Source of the DNA: Motacilla alba alba
Taxonomy: Eukaryota > Chordata > Aves > Passeriformes > Motacillidae
DNA length: 64,000 nucleotides
Direction: 5' to 3'
Assembly (NCBI RefSeq): GCF_015832195.1
Contig: NC_052017.1
Location: forward strand, 13,778,790 to 13,842,789
Shown: positions 36,601 through 48,500 of the stretch, piece after piece
Layout: each line of letters begins with the position of its first letter
Position numbering within the stretch: position 1 is the first letter of the stretch
Position numbers and translations under genes: made by a program
Notes under the pieces: model-generated
What the model was told of the DNA's origin: nothing
The model's input: the letters and a program-made list of their open reading frames with translations, nothing else
The model's database searches: none

Positions 36601-38029
36601 AGGTAGAAACTCTTCAGGTAGGTGTAGAATTATCTAAACATTTGTTCAGAATTCTGTATCATCCTTGCTCATCCCAGTTTATATTTTCTTCTTTTTTTCT
36701 TTTTTTTTTAATATGAAATTATTCTTTCTGAGTCTTCTACCCCAGTTTCATCCTGTAAGAACATGAAACCAGTCACACTGAAAGTAAACTTTTGAACCTG
36801 AAGTGTTTGAGTTAGGTTAAAATTAGGTAAAACCATCTGTACACCAAAGGTCCTCCTTATGTTGAAAGAAGAAATAGGAAGAAAAGTCATGGAGAAAGTG
36901 GTGCAGATATATTTTATTCTCTGCAGCATCACCAGCTGAGGACACCTCCACAGCTGCCAGTGCAACACTACAGCTTTGGCTGTTGCCCAAATCCACTGTA
37001 AGCAAAAGAACCCTGATACTGACATCCTAGCTCAGGTGCTAGAGGCAGAAGAACTACATTTACTTAGCACAGGGTCCTAATAACTCTGCCCCTTAGCATG
37101 GCTAATTATCAAAGACACAACATTACCCTGAAAACAGATGAGAAAGCAGCTTAGGAATATCTATAGTGTTCTGTATGGTTCAATATAGATATGCCAAATT
37201 CAAGCTACTGTTCAGTACAATCCTTCCTGTGAATGCTACTCCCACAAATGTCAGTCAGAATCATATTTCTGAAAAAAAGCACCCAATGACAGGAACTGTG
37301 AAGTGTTTGGGAGTCTGCTGCCTTCCAACTTTTAAGTCTTTTATGTATTTAAGATGTATAGATGTCAAAAATAGAAGTTTTTCCATTATTCTTTGTCCTT
37401 TCTATCCCGTATCTCACAACTCGGCATATTTGTTCCTACTGATAGTTAAGTTTTCTTCCTGTGGTGCATAAATACAAAATACTGGTTACAAAGTACTTGG
37501 AAGGGTTACACTGATCATTAGACAACAGAAATGTGATGAAAATGTGCAATCCCATAATATTTATTTTCATCAACCTAATTGCTCCATCATAGTCCTAAGT
37601 GGCTTGTCAATTGAGCCCCAGGACTGTTGAGATCTGAGCAGTTGGAGAGAAAATCTGCCCCAGTAATACCTTTTAGGGGAAATAACATCAGATTCATGTG
37701 CTTATCTCATGGTGCTTTTTTTTTTTTACCCTCTTTAATATCTTTAAGATGAATAGTTATAGAAAATATGTCCTGGCTATTTCATGTGATCTTGACTATG
37801 GATCATTCTAACTATACATTTAATTTTGCCTGGGTGCTGGTCAGAGCAGACTGATGACCTGCGGTACAGAATGCTGCAACTCTTTTATTTTGGGTCTGCC
37901 TGCCTTATTTGTAGCTGATGGCTAAATTTCTCTCTCTTACAATTGCTGAAATAGCCTTGAAATGGGAACTGCCTGTAACTGATGCAGTGATGTCTACCAG
38001 CATTTGCAAAATCCAAGTGACAAGCTCCA
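36601..38029. other. Single-copy sequence, no gene recognised
   Basis: Open frames of about 100 codons on either strand (36708-37025 minus, 37166-37471 plus) have no recognised domains. Short T tracts at about 36692-36707 and 37718-37728. Confidence 0.5.
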
Positions 38030-38200
38030 AACACTAACCACATCTGGAGTAGCATGTCCAGTTCTGTTTATCCCTGTTCCAAAAAAGACACATTAAACTT
38101 GGTACAGGCCAGGAAAATTACATCCAGTTTTGAATGGAGAAAGGGTTTCATTTTAGAAGAGACTGAGAACAAGACAAAGTGAGAAGATAGAGACGGACTT
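38030..38200 (+). mobile_element. Diverged CR1 fragment, plus strand
   Basis: CTGGAGTAGCATGTCCAGTT at 38045 followed by CTGTTTATCCCTGTTCCAA and AAAAGACACATTAAACT matches the CR1 segment CTGGAGTACTGTGTCCAGTT...CAAGAAAGACATT. Downstream, TTTAGAAGAGACTGAGAACA resembles the CTGGAGAAGAGAAGGCTGAG segment. It is diverged, without ends. Confidence 0.65.
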
Positions 38201-38514
38201 CAACTCTCCTTAGGGTACAACAGTCAGATCACAGCACTCCACTGCTGGGCCAGATCTGTCCTATTCAGAACATGGCAAGGGTGGTTTTATTTGTATTAAC
38301 ACACAGATGCATGTGGCCCCATTTAGCCTAAGAAAGCAAAAGTGTGTTAACATCAGTGTTTGGATTCAGATTGATTTTGAAGCAAATCTCCTGAACTGAC
38401 TGCTTCGCCTCACAAAACGGTTATAGAAGGCATCAGATGGATTCCTTTCAGAGTGAATCAGTCTAGAATATGTGACAAAAGCTCATCTGGTGAGCTTCTG
38501 CCACTAATGGAAGC
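38201..38514. other. Spacer between two collinear CR1 pieces
   Basis: About 300 bp of unrecognised sequence separates two CR1 segments that are close together in the consensus. It may be an insertion into an older CR1 copy or decayed CR1 sequence. Confidence 0.45.
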
Positions 38515-38665
38515 TCAACAGGAGATTCCTCATGAGGCAAAGTGGTGGGGCAGGCACAGATTTCTTCTCTCTGATGACCAGTGACAGGACCCATGGGAAT
38601 GGCATGAAGCTGTTTAAGGAGGTTTATCTTAGGTATTAGAAATAGGAGTCCTCTTGCTGAGCCTT
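38515..38665 (+). mobile_element. CR1 fragment, plus strand, truncated at both ends
   Basis: TCTCTGATGACCAGTGACAG followed by GACCCATGGGAATGGCATGA and AGCTGTTTAAGGAGGTTTAT is a close match to the avian CR1 segment ACCAGTGACAGGACCCGAGG / GAACGGCATGAAGCTG / AGGGGAGGTTTAGGTTGG. The match fades after GGTATTAGAAATAGG, so the CR1 3' end is missing. Confidence 0.85.
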
Positions 38666-39362
38666 ACTGCCCAGCAAGATTGCTCCAAAGACACCTTCTT
38701 TAAAATTAGCTCAAGCATTTTCACAATATTCTAAGTTCGTAAGAGTAATTGCCATGAAGAAATTAAAGAGAACCATTAAAATCATGAAGTTATGGATCAT
38801 CTTTCTAGCCAGACCAAAAAAGGTTAAGGAGTTTTTAAAAAGATTTTAAATTTATGGAAGGGATTGCACAATCTGACTGCTTGTGCTCATCAGGGGGTGG
38901 AGAGGGCTTTGTACATTTTATGAACTGATTCCCAGGGGGCCATATCCTTTGTGACTTGTCAAAAGGTACATCAGCTCTGGCACTTCTGTAACCACTGAAG
39001 TGCACACAGTCTAGCTGGTATCTACACTTAGCAAGAAAATTAGTGTTAGAGCCCGGGACTCTCAGCCATAACAGATCTTTACTTCTCCCAGGTACATGCC
39101 CTGGGCTGTAGCGAAAGAGAAGGACACCTGCTGCTGTGACAAGTACCTGTCAGAGACCCACTCAGAAGAAACGTGCTCTTGCATTTCCTAAGGCTAAAGT
39201 GGCAGAAATTTGATTCTGGCCTTTCACTGTTTCCCTTAAAAACTTTGTTAGATTAAACTTGCTATATAGGGAATTTTGATGGAAGAATCAAGTACACAGA
39301 TGTGTCTGAACACTCAGTTCCTCAGCAGCAATGGAAAAATCTTTGAGGTATGCAGAAGACAT
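38666..39362. other. Single-copy sequence, no gene recognised
   Basis: GTGTTAGAGCCCGGGACTCT near 39047 faintly resembles a tRNA-derived SINE head, but no matching body follows. No other feature seen. Confidence 0.45.
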
Positions 39363-39585
39363 GCGGTTTTGAGATTAGTGAGCAGGACAGAGAGGTCAGG
39401 AACTCTGGGCTTCTCATCTCTCTCAATGTCTTCCTCTGTGTCCTTGGGAATGTCACTTAAACGTCTGTGCCTCAGAACCCACATGTCTGAAATGGAGATC
39501 ATGAAACCTATCTACCCATTATGATCTGATCATATTTGTAAAGTCACCTCACATCCTCAAATAGTAGGATTTTATGGGTTCTAAG
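39363..39585 (+). mobile_element. MIR-like (CORE-type) SINE relic, near full length
   Basis: The segment follows the MIR consensus over most of its length. The head reads GATTAGTGAGCAGGACAGAG and GTCAGGAACTCTGGGCTTCT (compare GGTTAGAGCACAGGACTGGGAGTCAGGA..CTGGGTTCT). The core reads GTCCTTGGGAATGTCACTTA and CTGTGCCTCAG (compare GACCTTGGGCAAGTCACTTA, CTGTGCCTCAG). ATGTCTGAAATGGAGATCAT and CCTATCTACCC match ATCTGTAAAATGGGGATAAT and CCTACCTC, and GTAAAGTCACCTCACATCCT resembles the 3' TAAAGCGCTTTGAGATCCT. The open frames on both strands here (39276-39524, 39314-39502) are accidental. Confidence 0.75.
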
Positions 39586-40469
39586 AACCATTAGTGTGGG
39601 CAGAAAGATATGCAAAGTAAATAGCTAGAGTTGCACTATAGAAGTTATTTGAGGAAAGAGTGGGTGTAAGCCTAATATAAGTCATGTTCAAGAAACACAC
39701 TTTCTTTGTTTCATTATTCATTTCCCTCTTGGCATTCAAAATATTTAGAAATTAATAATTTTTAACATTTGCGGTGTTTTTTTCTGTGACTCAGGATGGA
39801 GTAGTTCTTGAAAGTTGGACAAGTTTTAAATAAGCAAAGTAAAAATCCACAAACTTTGAAAATTTGAGTACAAATTAATATATTCTTTAAGGGTTTTTTT
39901 TATATTTACTTACTGGCTGTACTTGTGATGAAATTAAAATAACATGACAACTTGTTTTTCGAGTTTGAGGAACTCCAAAAAATATCAGTATGATTGTTAC
40001 TTAATTCTGTACAGTTTTTAAAATAATGTTTTTCAGAATGACCTTCTTAAAGTAAATGACACTAAAGCATGTATCAAGAACAATCTTAGAGAATTACATC
40101 AAGCACCATGTGTTGGTTCTGCCTGCTGTGTCTGCCCATCTCTTTTAGTGCCACAGCTGTTTAGTGAGTGTTCATAATCAGAATGTCTCTCCAATTCCAA
40201 CAAGAAGCACTGAATCAAGTATCATATTCAGAATTATCTTAAATTGTAGCAGCAGTCGCCAAACCCTTTTCTCTGCTACCTGGGTTTATTCTACATGTGT
40301 GAAGGTCAAAGGATGGCTTGAGGTCAAATGGTGGTTGTTCGGGTCATGTCCAACCTGGAGTGGATATGGAGTCAAGATCTGAGACTGAAATCAAGATTTA
40401 GCTGGTTCCAGGACGAGTATTTCGGGACAGGCCTTTAAAAAACTCCAAGTAAATTTTAGTATCATAGAT
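39586..40469. other. AT-rich sequence, no gene recognised
   Basis: No feature recognised before the CR1 pair. Confidence 0.5.
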
Positions 40470-40489
40470 ATACGACCACTACAAGCAGT

Positions 40490-40675
40490 GATATGAGGAA
40501 AATGCCCTAGTGTATGCACTGGTGTGGCCTCACCTTGACCACTCTGTGCAGTTTTGAGCACCAAAACATAATAGATTTAAAGCTATTAGAGACCATCCAG
40601 AACAGGGCTACAAAGATGGTGAAGGGCCTTCAGGGGAAGCCATATGAAGAGCAGCTGAGGTCACCAAAACAGACC
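40490..40675 (+). mobile_element. CR1 fragment, plus strand, internal segment
   Basis: ACTGGTGTGGCCTCACCTTG at 40519 is followed by CACTCTGTGCAGTTTTGAGC, CCATCCAGAACAGGGCTACA and AAGATGGTGAAGGGCCTTCA, ending at GAGCAGCTGAGGTCACC. This is the avian CR1 segment CTGGTGCGGCCTCACCT...GGCTACAAAGATGGTGAAGG. The 107-codon frame across it (40514-40837) is CR1-derived and continues into the oppositely oriented CR1 piece, so it is not a gene. Confidence 0.9.
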
Positions 40676-40699
40676 AAGACAGATGACTGGCCCTCATCT

Positions 40700-40840
40700 G
40701 TACACAGAGACATTGACCACAACACTCTGGCTGTGTCCATCCAACAATTCCTGATCCACCAAATCATCCACCCTTCATATCCTTGTTTCTCCAATTTGGA
40801 GATAAGGATAAGTATGGCTTTGTGTCAAAAGCATTAGAGG
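40700..40840 (-). mobile_element. CR1 ORF2 fragment, minus strand
   Basis: The plus strand carries CATTGACCACAACACTCTGG, CCATCCAACAATTCCTGATC and CTCCAATTTGGAGATAAGGA, reverse complements of a CR1 ORF2 segment just after RT motif A. On the minus strand this reads, with a frameshift, AFDT...LEKQGYEGW..WWIRNCWMD, comparable to FDTVSHNILISKLER.G..GWT.RWI.NWL. The remnant is inert and abuts the plus-strand CR1 piece on its left. Confidence 0.85.
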
Positions 40841-42801
40841 TATTAAAAAGGCCTTATTTTTTAACCTAAGTAGTTCTACTACTCAATGATTTCTCTGAGC
40901 AAGTTCATAAGAGTGTTCAGAAGAATGGTTGTGCCAGACTAACAGAAAGACCCAGGGGAGATAGTGATGAGCAGCAGATTTAAAAAGATATTGGGACTTC
41001 TAAGTGACAGCACTCACCTGTGTCAGTGCGAAAATGCAGCCTATGTCAGCAGGAGAAGAAAATGTGTAGTTTATGTGACTAATATGACTAAAAGATGCAT
41101 CTTTTTATTTGTCTTTTTATTACATGGTTTGTAACTATGGGGAAAATCAGCAATGAGGTCCTCTCAATAGAATGACTTGATACCAATGTACAGTTTTAAT
41201 GTGATTTTCATAAGGGCTTTGGTTTTTTCTTGAAACAAACTGGAAGGAAAATAGACTTCTTTTGCATTTTTTTAAATCAAAGGAGGTCTCAGCTGTATTG
41301 GCCTGGTAGAAATCTCATATGCAAGACAAAGTCAATTATGTGTTTCAGATGTCCTTGTGGAAACTCAGCTAATTCTTTACAGCACCTGATTTTGATCCAG
41401 AAAGCATTCTCCTTCTGGTTTGAATTCAACCCAAAGCTAAACCACAGGGAAAGCTGAGGTCCAGAACTTGGAATAAAATACCACTAAAAGGGCACAAGTG
41501 CCATTGTTGAGGAATTTCTTCTACAAGTCACATTTGGTTACATCTCAGTAAAATGCCAGATCAAACGCCTGCCAGTTACTGTGCAAGTTAGATTCAAAAC
41601 AATATTCTGGTTACTTTGAGGTAGGGTCAAACAAGGACAAGTTAGGGAAGATTGTGTAGGGCAGGCAAGGGTCACACACTGAGAGCAAACCCCACACACT
41701 CAGTTCCCAAAATGTACACAGGCAAACAGACCCCTTTCAACTACACAGCTCTCCTCTGTTCTGTGAGCCAGGTGCTAGGCAAGCCCAGCCAGGCAGACCA
41801 ACCTTCCATCATCTCTGTTCAGGACAGAGGTGGGACCTGTCACAAGAAAGGTCGAATTTCATTGTGGTGAGCCCTACACCACAGCTGACCTCTCACAAGA
41901 CCTGAAGCTCTGTTACTCGTTCACTGGTGGAGGAAATCCTGCAGAGCTCTGTGTTAGAGTCCTTGTCTCATGAATGTGTCTGCAATGGGCACTGAAAAGC
42001 GTCCAAAGTGGGGCAGCCCAGCTGAAGCAGAGTCAAGTATTCATGGAGAAGTAATGTTTATTCATAAAGAGGGGAAACTGTACTTCCCTGCTTGCCATGA
42101 GGCTATGAAATGGATGGGGCTACCTCTGGCACAGTCACAGCTCAAGATATCCCTTGAGCAGCCTTCTCTGGCTCCCAACGCCTCTTCCTTCATTTTACAG
42201 AGACATTTGATATTGTTATTGTCCATGCCAAGGTATTTTCCTCATTTTGTTCGTGATAGTTGTGAAATTGCCTCACAGGATTTTAGTGTATTTAGTCAGG
42301 ATTTATGAACGGGCTCTAAAGCAGAAAACCTGCTGCTGAATATCTATGCTCAGTTGCACTTTGATAACCAGACACGTAGAAGGTTAAAATATAACTTCTG
42401 TGACATGGGTTTCCTCTCACTTTACTACAAAAAGAGTTTGCAGACAGGGCAGTATCACAACAGAGCCCTTCTTCCTGTTTGTCTGTCCTATGCCTTCATA
42501 AATCTCTGCTTGTGGCATCATAATCTGTTGCTGTGGGAATCCTGCTGGTATCACAAACAGGGGATTACGACCTCAAAGTAGGAGCAAACAGAAAAAAGAG
42601 ATTGGTTCCGTGAGAAACAAAACATCCTCAGGGAAGATGAATAGATCATTCTCCCAGACCTTTCAAGATCGGGCTTACCCATGTCCTGGAAACCTGAGAT
42701 TGGATTCCAGATTGCTGTGTCTTGGTAACCTCATCTTCAGTGTCAATAACCTACTGAAGCCTCCCTTCAAATCTACCCCATGCCTGTAACACCCCCCACC
42801 C
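40841..42801. other. Single-copy sequence, no gene recognised
   Basis: Open frames up to 112 codons (41970-42308 plus) lack recognisable domains. No transposon recognised. Confidence 0.5.
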
Positions 42802-42860
42802 CACAAAAACAAGCAAACAAACAAGCAAAGAAAAACAAAACAAACAAACAAATAAACAAT
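42802..42860 (+). repeat. Imperfect (CAAA)n microsatellite
   Basis: A stretch of CAAA/CAAG/TAAA units, preceded by a C-rich CACCCCCCACCCCAC and followed by CCCCC. Confidence 0.88.
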
Positions 42861-45498
42861 CCCCCAAAGGTCAGCTAGGGATGCAAAGTTTTTTAGAACA
42901 AATTCTTAGGCAAAACATAGAAAAAGATATCTTTTGTAATGAGTGTAAAAACATGTTCCTACCAGACAAGGTAAACTAGCGAGAATCCACATGTATAAAA
43001 TGAGTTTACACAAAGGGAGTTCAATTCAACCTCTATCATCTGCCTATTTTATATTTTTTTTCTATTTCATTTTTGAAGGATGTACCACAAGGGAGTTTTT
43101 GGCCATATTACTGTTGACACCTATGTGAAGGGTCCCCTATGGGAATAGCTGCAGGACACTTATATCTGAGGAGTTCGGGGACCCAGTGGGTCACAGGCAG
43201 GTGTCAGTGGTACCACACAGTTACAGTTGCTTCAGTAGGAGGGAGGAGGGGAGCACCTCAAGATGCTCAGTGCGTTCATGCTATGGCTGACTGAGACCCC
43301 TGAGAGTCACTGCAGCTTTGGAGTTGATGCCAGTGCTCACAGGAGTACTGCAGCTAGAAAAGGAGAAAGGGTTTGGTGCTCCTCTTCATAATTTCCACAC
43401 AGGGCTCTTCCAATATTTATCCTTTATTGCTAATCTATTCGAATAGAATTTCAAGGAAATGCAAGATCAGTAAAGGCATATGCAAATATAACTTTTTTCT
43501 TGTAGGTCATTGCCATAGAAACTATTGCTACAGGATCTAGAGAGACATGGCCAGATCATAAGGCCACAGAAATGAGGGTCTCAGCCTCTTGGGTCCAGTA
43601 ACATTCATTCTTGTGAAAGCTTTACTCCATTTTTTAGGCAAATTATTTATGTTTTTTCCTTAATTTTTCTACCGGCTATATGGGAATAGAAATTGCAATT
43701 TATCTCACTGGAGTCCTAGGAGGAAGCCTTATTTTGTGCGGACAGGCAACTGGAGAAGACAACACAAATGCTTTTGGGAATCACTTTTCAATGAGGTTTA
43801 ACGTCTCTTCTAGACTCAGGCCGACGGAGTCCTTGCATGCCCACAGCCTAAGGACCTTTCCCAGCTTGTGTCTTACAGCAATAACCAAGTTTCATCCAGC
43901 AGATCCTGACTCTTCACCAAGTGATGGACCTGAATAGTCAGTCCACAAACCCTGTGTCCTATCCTACACCTTGTTACAATACCTCTGCACCAGGGCAGCA
44001 CATGGGGGCAGCAGGAAGGTCCCTGGGATTGCTGCTCTTGCAGCCCTCTAGGCACAGATAACCTGTTTTAGTAAAATTAAAAAATTATTCCTTCAAATAA
44101 ACCACTCTAGCTGAGGATGTTGTTTCTCAGTGAACAACCTCTGACTGCACTGTAGCCTAAAGCAGTCTTTGCGCCATGCTTCCTGCCTTTGGTTCTTGAA
44201 GAATCTCTTGTGCTGGCAGTAGCAATTGCAGAGCCTCCCAACACAGAAAACTGATCTTTTTCTTTTCCTTGTAAATTTTTCAGACAAATCAGCTTATTCC
44301 TATGGTTGATGATGTGACAGCTAGTCCTGAGGGAAGGGACTGTGTGGTCAGAGCACAGGGGAAGAGCTGAACTGCTGCATTTGGCAGAAGCCCACATTCA
44401 GACTGGGCTAAGCTGTTGAGGAAATGGTTCCCTCGCCGACCTATTTTGTCACCATTCTCTTGTTTTCTTTTACCATAAGCTTCATTCCTCTGGGTGGGTA
44501 TCGAAGGACTCCACTTTGTTTCACTACAGTTGCTTTCCAAATTTTCCTGGGCAGGTGAACATCCAGGTAGTGTGGAAGCCTGTATTAGATCTTGAGAGAG
44601 TACTGGAGTGGAGGGTACTTGGGGAGGCTGAAATAGTTGTTGAAAGCTATTTGCTGGCTGGTTTCTAGGAGACAGCATGACTCATTGCATCTTTCCTTGT
44701 AGTCTGTGCCTCTCAACCATTTATCAAGTAACACACTTGATCAAGACTGATAAAAAATCTTTAAAAAAATTATAGAGAGCTGCAGTATAGAATGGGAACA
44801 TTTAAGTGTGGAAATAAAATGATTGCTGAAGATAAGGTCTGTTCTACTAGCATTGAAAAATGTAGGCTCACATTCATCCCAAGGGATTTATTGGTGGAAC
44901 TCCCACTAGTGCAAGTGGGATGCATGCATAAATCCCTTTGTATCTTGACAATTTTCCCCTAACTATACTTTGACCAAACTTCACAGTCAGCAGTCTTTCT
45001 GTGTTTGGGGGCGTGTGTGTGTTAAAATTACTATTGCCATTATTTCGTTCAGCACTGCCTAAATATATCAAAGCTAGAAAAGATTCTTAATTTTTGTTGA
45101 AAAGCATAATTTACACCATTTATAAGAACAATAAATAATAACAGTTGTTGCAATAATAACAGTAATGGTCCAGAACATGATTTTAGAATCACAAAAAAAG
45201 CAAATGTAGTGCAATAATCATAAATAAGTAATAGCTGGCAATTAACACATTGCATTTCAAGCTCTGAAAGGAAAAATGACACTAGGGTGATAAGGCTGTT
45301 TTCTGCAGCTCGTTTAGAATAAAGGTGTAAATGGCATACATGACATTTCATCACTGAATATGCCCAGAGATTAGGATGCAGGAAGGAAGGCAGAGCCATC
45401 ATATGTAGGTTACACAGGAAAGTTCAGCTACTGCTGTATTTGGTCTTATAAAAACAGTCCTCTGAATGCCTTTTCTGACAAGCAGAAATATGTTGTCA
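42861..45498. other. Single-copy sequence, no gene recognised
   Basis: The largest open frame is 129 codons (44289-44678 minus), rich in S, P and Q, with no recognised domain and no clear splice or promoter context. A POU octamer ATGCAAAT occurs at 43480. A direct repeat AATAATAACAGT lies near 45128-45162. Confidence 0.5.
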
Positions 45499-45520
45499 AA
45501 CATTTGATTCATCAAATGTT
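45499..45520. repeat. Perfect palindrome with 10-bp arms
   Basis: AACATTTGAT and ATCAAATGTT are separated by two bases (TC), giving a perfect inverted repeat able to form a short hairpin. I see no wider context that would indicate an RNA gene. Confidence 0.9.
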
Positions 45521-48500
45521 ATCTATACTATACAAGAAAAGTATTCTAAACTCTGGCAAAGCCCAGGAAGCAGAAAATGAAGTAGAAAAGAACAAGTTTG
45601 CTATACATCCAGAAAACAAATCAATAAAAATGACCACTGAAAAGGACAAAATTCCTTTTTATGAAAATATAGGGCTTCCATTTTGAGGTTGATGATCTAA
45701 AAGGCTCTGTTCATGTTGAAGTTTAAAACACAAAGCTGAAGAAAGCAGATGACATTTTCCACAGTGTGTACCTGCTTTAGAACTGTAAACCTAGCTTTAA
45801 GTGGTTTAGGTGCCTATTAAAGACATGTTCAGGATGGAGATGCTGAAAGTCATGGAAGTGAACCAGAGAGTGCAATTTCAGAGCAGATAGATCTTCTCCT
45901 GGAACCAGGTGGAATCCTTGCAAGGGGGGTTTGTATGAACAAAAAAATTAAGCCCAAAACTCTGGCTGTGGATAATGCCTCTGGCAGCCTGCTGCACCTC
46001 GAGTGCACGGGCAGCTGCTCTGTTTGTGCACCAGGCCCTGACACTGGGGAGCTGCTAAACAAACTGGAACTGGAGACGGCTTCCTCCTGACCATGGGCTC
46101 CTCTGTGCTGCAGACAGGCAGCTGGCTCTGAAAAGGCGCAGCCACCCACGCAGGGCAGCCTGGCAGAGAGCTGAGAGCACCAGCAGCCTGGTCCAACCCA
46201 GGCCAGCCACACTTGGACCTGTCACTGGTGACTCATGGTGAAGCTTGGCATTCTTCCCCAAATGTGTTTTTTATTTGCTAGAAAGGCTGGAGAGTCAAAT
46301 GTTTTATCCAGCTCAAAATTTTAGTTTTGTTTTGGTAGGATTTCTACATGCATGTGTATGAGGGTACACTAAAGTGTCTTCAAAATATATATTCCATTTA
46401 CCAGAAAAAAATTAGTATTCTGATTAACTACACAGCCTTGCCTTCTAAGTACCTCTGCCATTTTACTGGGAAGTCTATGTTTGCCTCAGATATTTCAAGT
46501 TTGAATTATTTAAAAATAATACATAATCCTTTTTTATGGCTGTACCTTAAATCCCTGTACATCTCTATCAAGACTATTATTTGCTACAGAAAAAAATACA
46601 TGGAAGTGGGGGGAAAAATGCTGGCGCCCAAGTGATCTGTTCTCCACCAGCATGTGGGAGAAACAGGTTCTCTTCCAACCCTCTTGTTCCCCAGGCTGTC
46701 ATGGGCACCGAGTGCTGCAGAGATAGCAGCAGCAGCTTCTCCAGCTGATTAACCAGAGACAGTGACAGACTTTAGCAGGAGTGCTACCCAGCACTCCAGA
46801 GCCAAAGGAATAGTTGCCTCAAAATAGAAGCAGATGGATCTGCGCAAAACGATGGGACTTTGGAATTCAAAAAAGTGTGTTAGTGGCGAGGGAAAGAGGG
46901 AATTGTGTATCTCATTTTAAAAGGAATATGTACACTCTGTCTCTTACTATCTTTTCCAGCAAGAAGATAACGAGGTCAGGGTGAACTGAAATACAATGAG
47001 CTGTGGTAAGCCATGATTTTAAAATATGCTGAAACCTTTAATAGTAACAATAGAAGATATTTACAAAAATGCCATGTATAAATAATTTATACAGGGCTAA
47101 TTATCCTGGTAATAGTTATAAATAGAAACAAACTTGGGTTGTTTTTGGTTTTTTTTTTCATTTATTGGACAAGTCAAGTGAACTATGTGGAAAGCAGAGA
47201 AATGTCTTATTTTATTTTACAAATAAGGTCCAAGTATGGAGCTGAATTTGAAATTTGTCGTTGGGATTTCCTGAGTCTGAAAGACATTTGCTGATGTAAG
47301 GATCAAACTCAGAAGTCAGTAGGCATGAGTCTCCAGCAGTTTTTTACACCAGGGTAACTTCTTGGATCTCAGTGAAATTGCTCTAGATTTGTACTCTGAT
47401 AAGTGAAAATAGAATTATCCTTAAAGGATAACTTCCTGTCATATTGATCTGATTCCAATACAGCAAATCTGCATCCTAAGTGCATGTTGCAGGGCTTTAG
47501 GATTGCTTTATACTGTTCTGAGAGGAAGTCACCCCACTATATCACAGACATGCTATAGTGTCCTCCAAAAACACTGAAAATTACACTTACTGTAGGATTC
47601 AGCTCATCTTTGGCTACAGACTTCTAAAGATTCACTCTGTATTAGAAAATGACATGGGATTGAACCCATTCTCCAATCTCTGTGCTTCACTCTGGGCTTT
47701 TTTTGCATCCACATGATTAAACTCTCTTAGCCTGTAAAGCAGCCTGACCGCATTTAACACGCTTATTGAGGATGTGTCAGGCCCATGCTGAGCCCCAAAC
47801 TGTGTGTGGGCACTGTCTGGGAGAGTGCTGGGCTGCTGCTGACAGTGCTCACAACTTGGCCATATGGATGGTCATGCACTGGTGCACAGAGCTGTGCAAT
47901 TGCCTGGCTCAGTTTAGTAGTGTAAAAATTATCTTAGTGTCTAAGCCTATCTGCTGCCTCTTAAATGCCCTTCTTCGAAAAACTGACACCTAGAGATGCC
48001 CGTTTCTCCTCACTGAGTCTGGGAAAAATCTAAAGTGACTCATTCAGATCCAGGTTTTGACTTTCTCATGCCTAAAGTGAAGTGTCTGCTAAACAGAGTG
48101 TTTCGGGGACACCATGTATGTTAATCAATGAAGAAAGAAAAAGGTTAGATTTCTTACTGCATATACCTGGATTTAGTATCTGGTAAAGCTGAATCTCCAA
48201 GTAAAGAAATAAAAAGTGAAAATAAGGCAGTCTCTGACACATGTAGATAGATGCAGAAGCAAGCACTCACTGAGACAGGCCAGATGCTGACACCATGCTT
48301 TTCTCCTGTCTGCTCTGTAAGCAGTATAAACAGTAATAGACATTGTATCATTTTAAATTGCCTCATCGAATGTAATGCTGATTTTAGACTGTTTTGAACC
48401 TCCTAGCTACCAAGGAGCAGAGAATATTTACTCTCATCTTAAAAGATTTTACCTGGCGAGACAGAGCAAACAGCAGTCAATACCATTAGGGTGAGCAAGA

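Noticed and set aside
39047..39075. tRNA-like SINE head (GTTAGAGCCCGGGACTCT)
   Set aside because: No body follows in register and the true MIR-like copy begins 300 bp downstream.
40514..40837. 107-codon frame
   Set aside because: Crosses two CR1 fragments of opposite orientation, so it cannot be a conserved reading frame.
14767..41000. Active retrotransposon
   Set aside because: Every LINE piece seen is truncated, frameshifted or lacks its domains; none could encode a working protein.
44289..44678. 129-codon minus-strand frame rich in S, P and Q
   Set aside because: Length is within chance expectation for 64 kb; no family recognised and no splice context seen.
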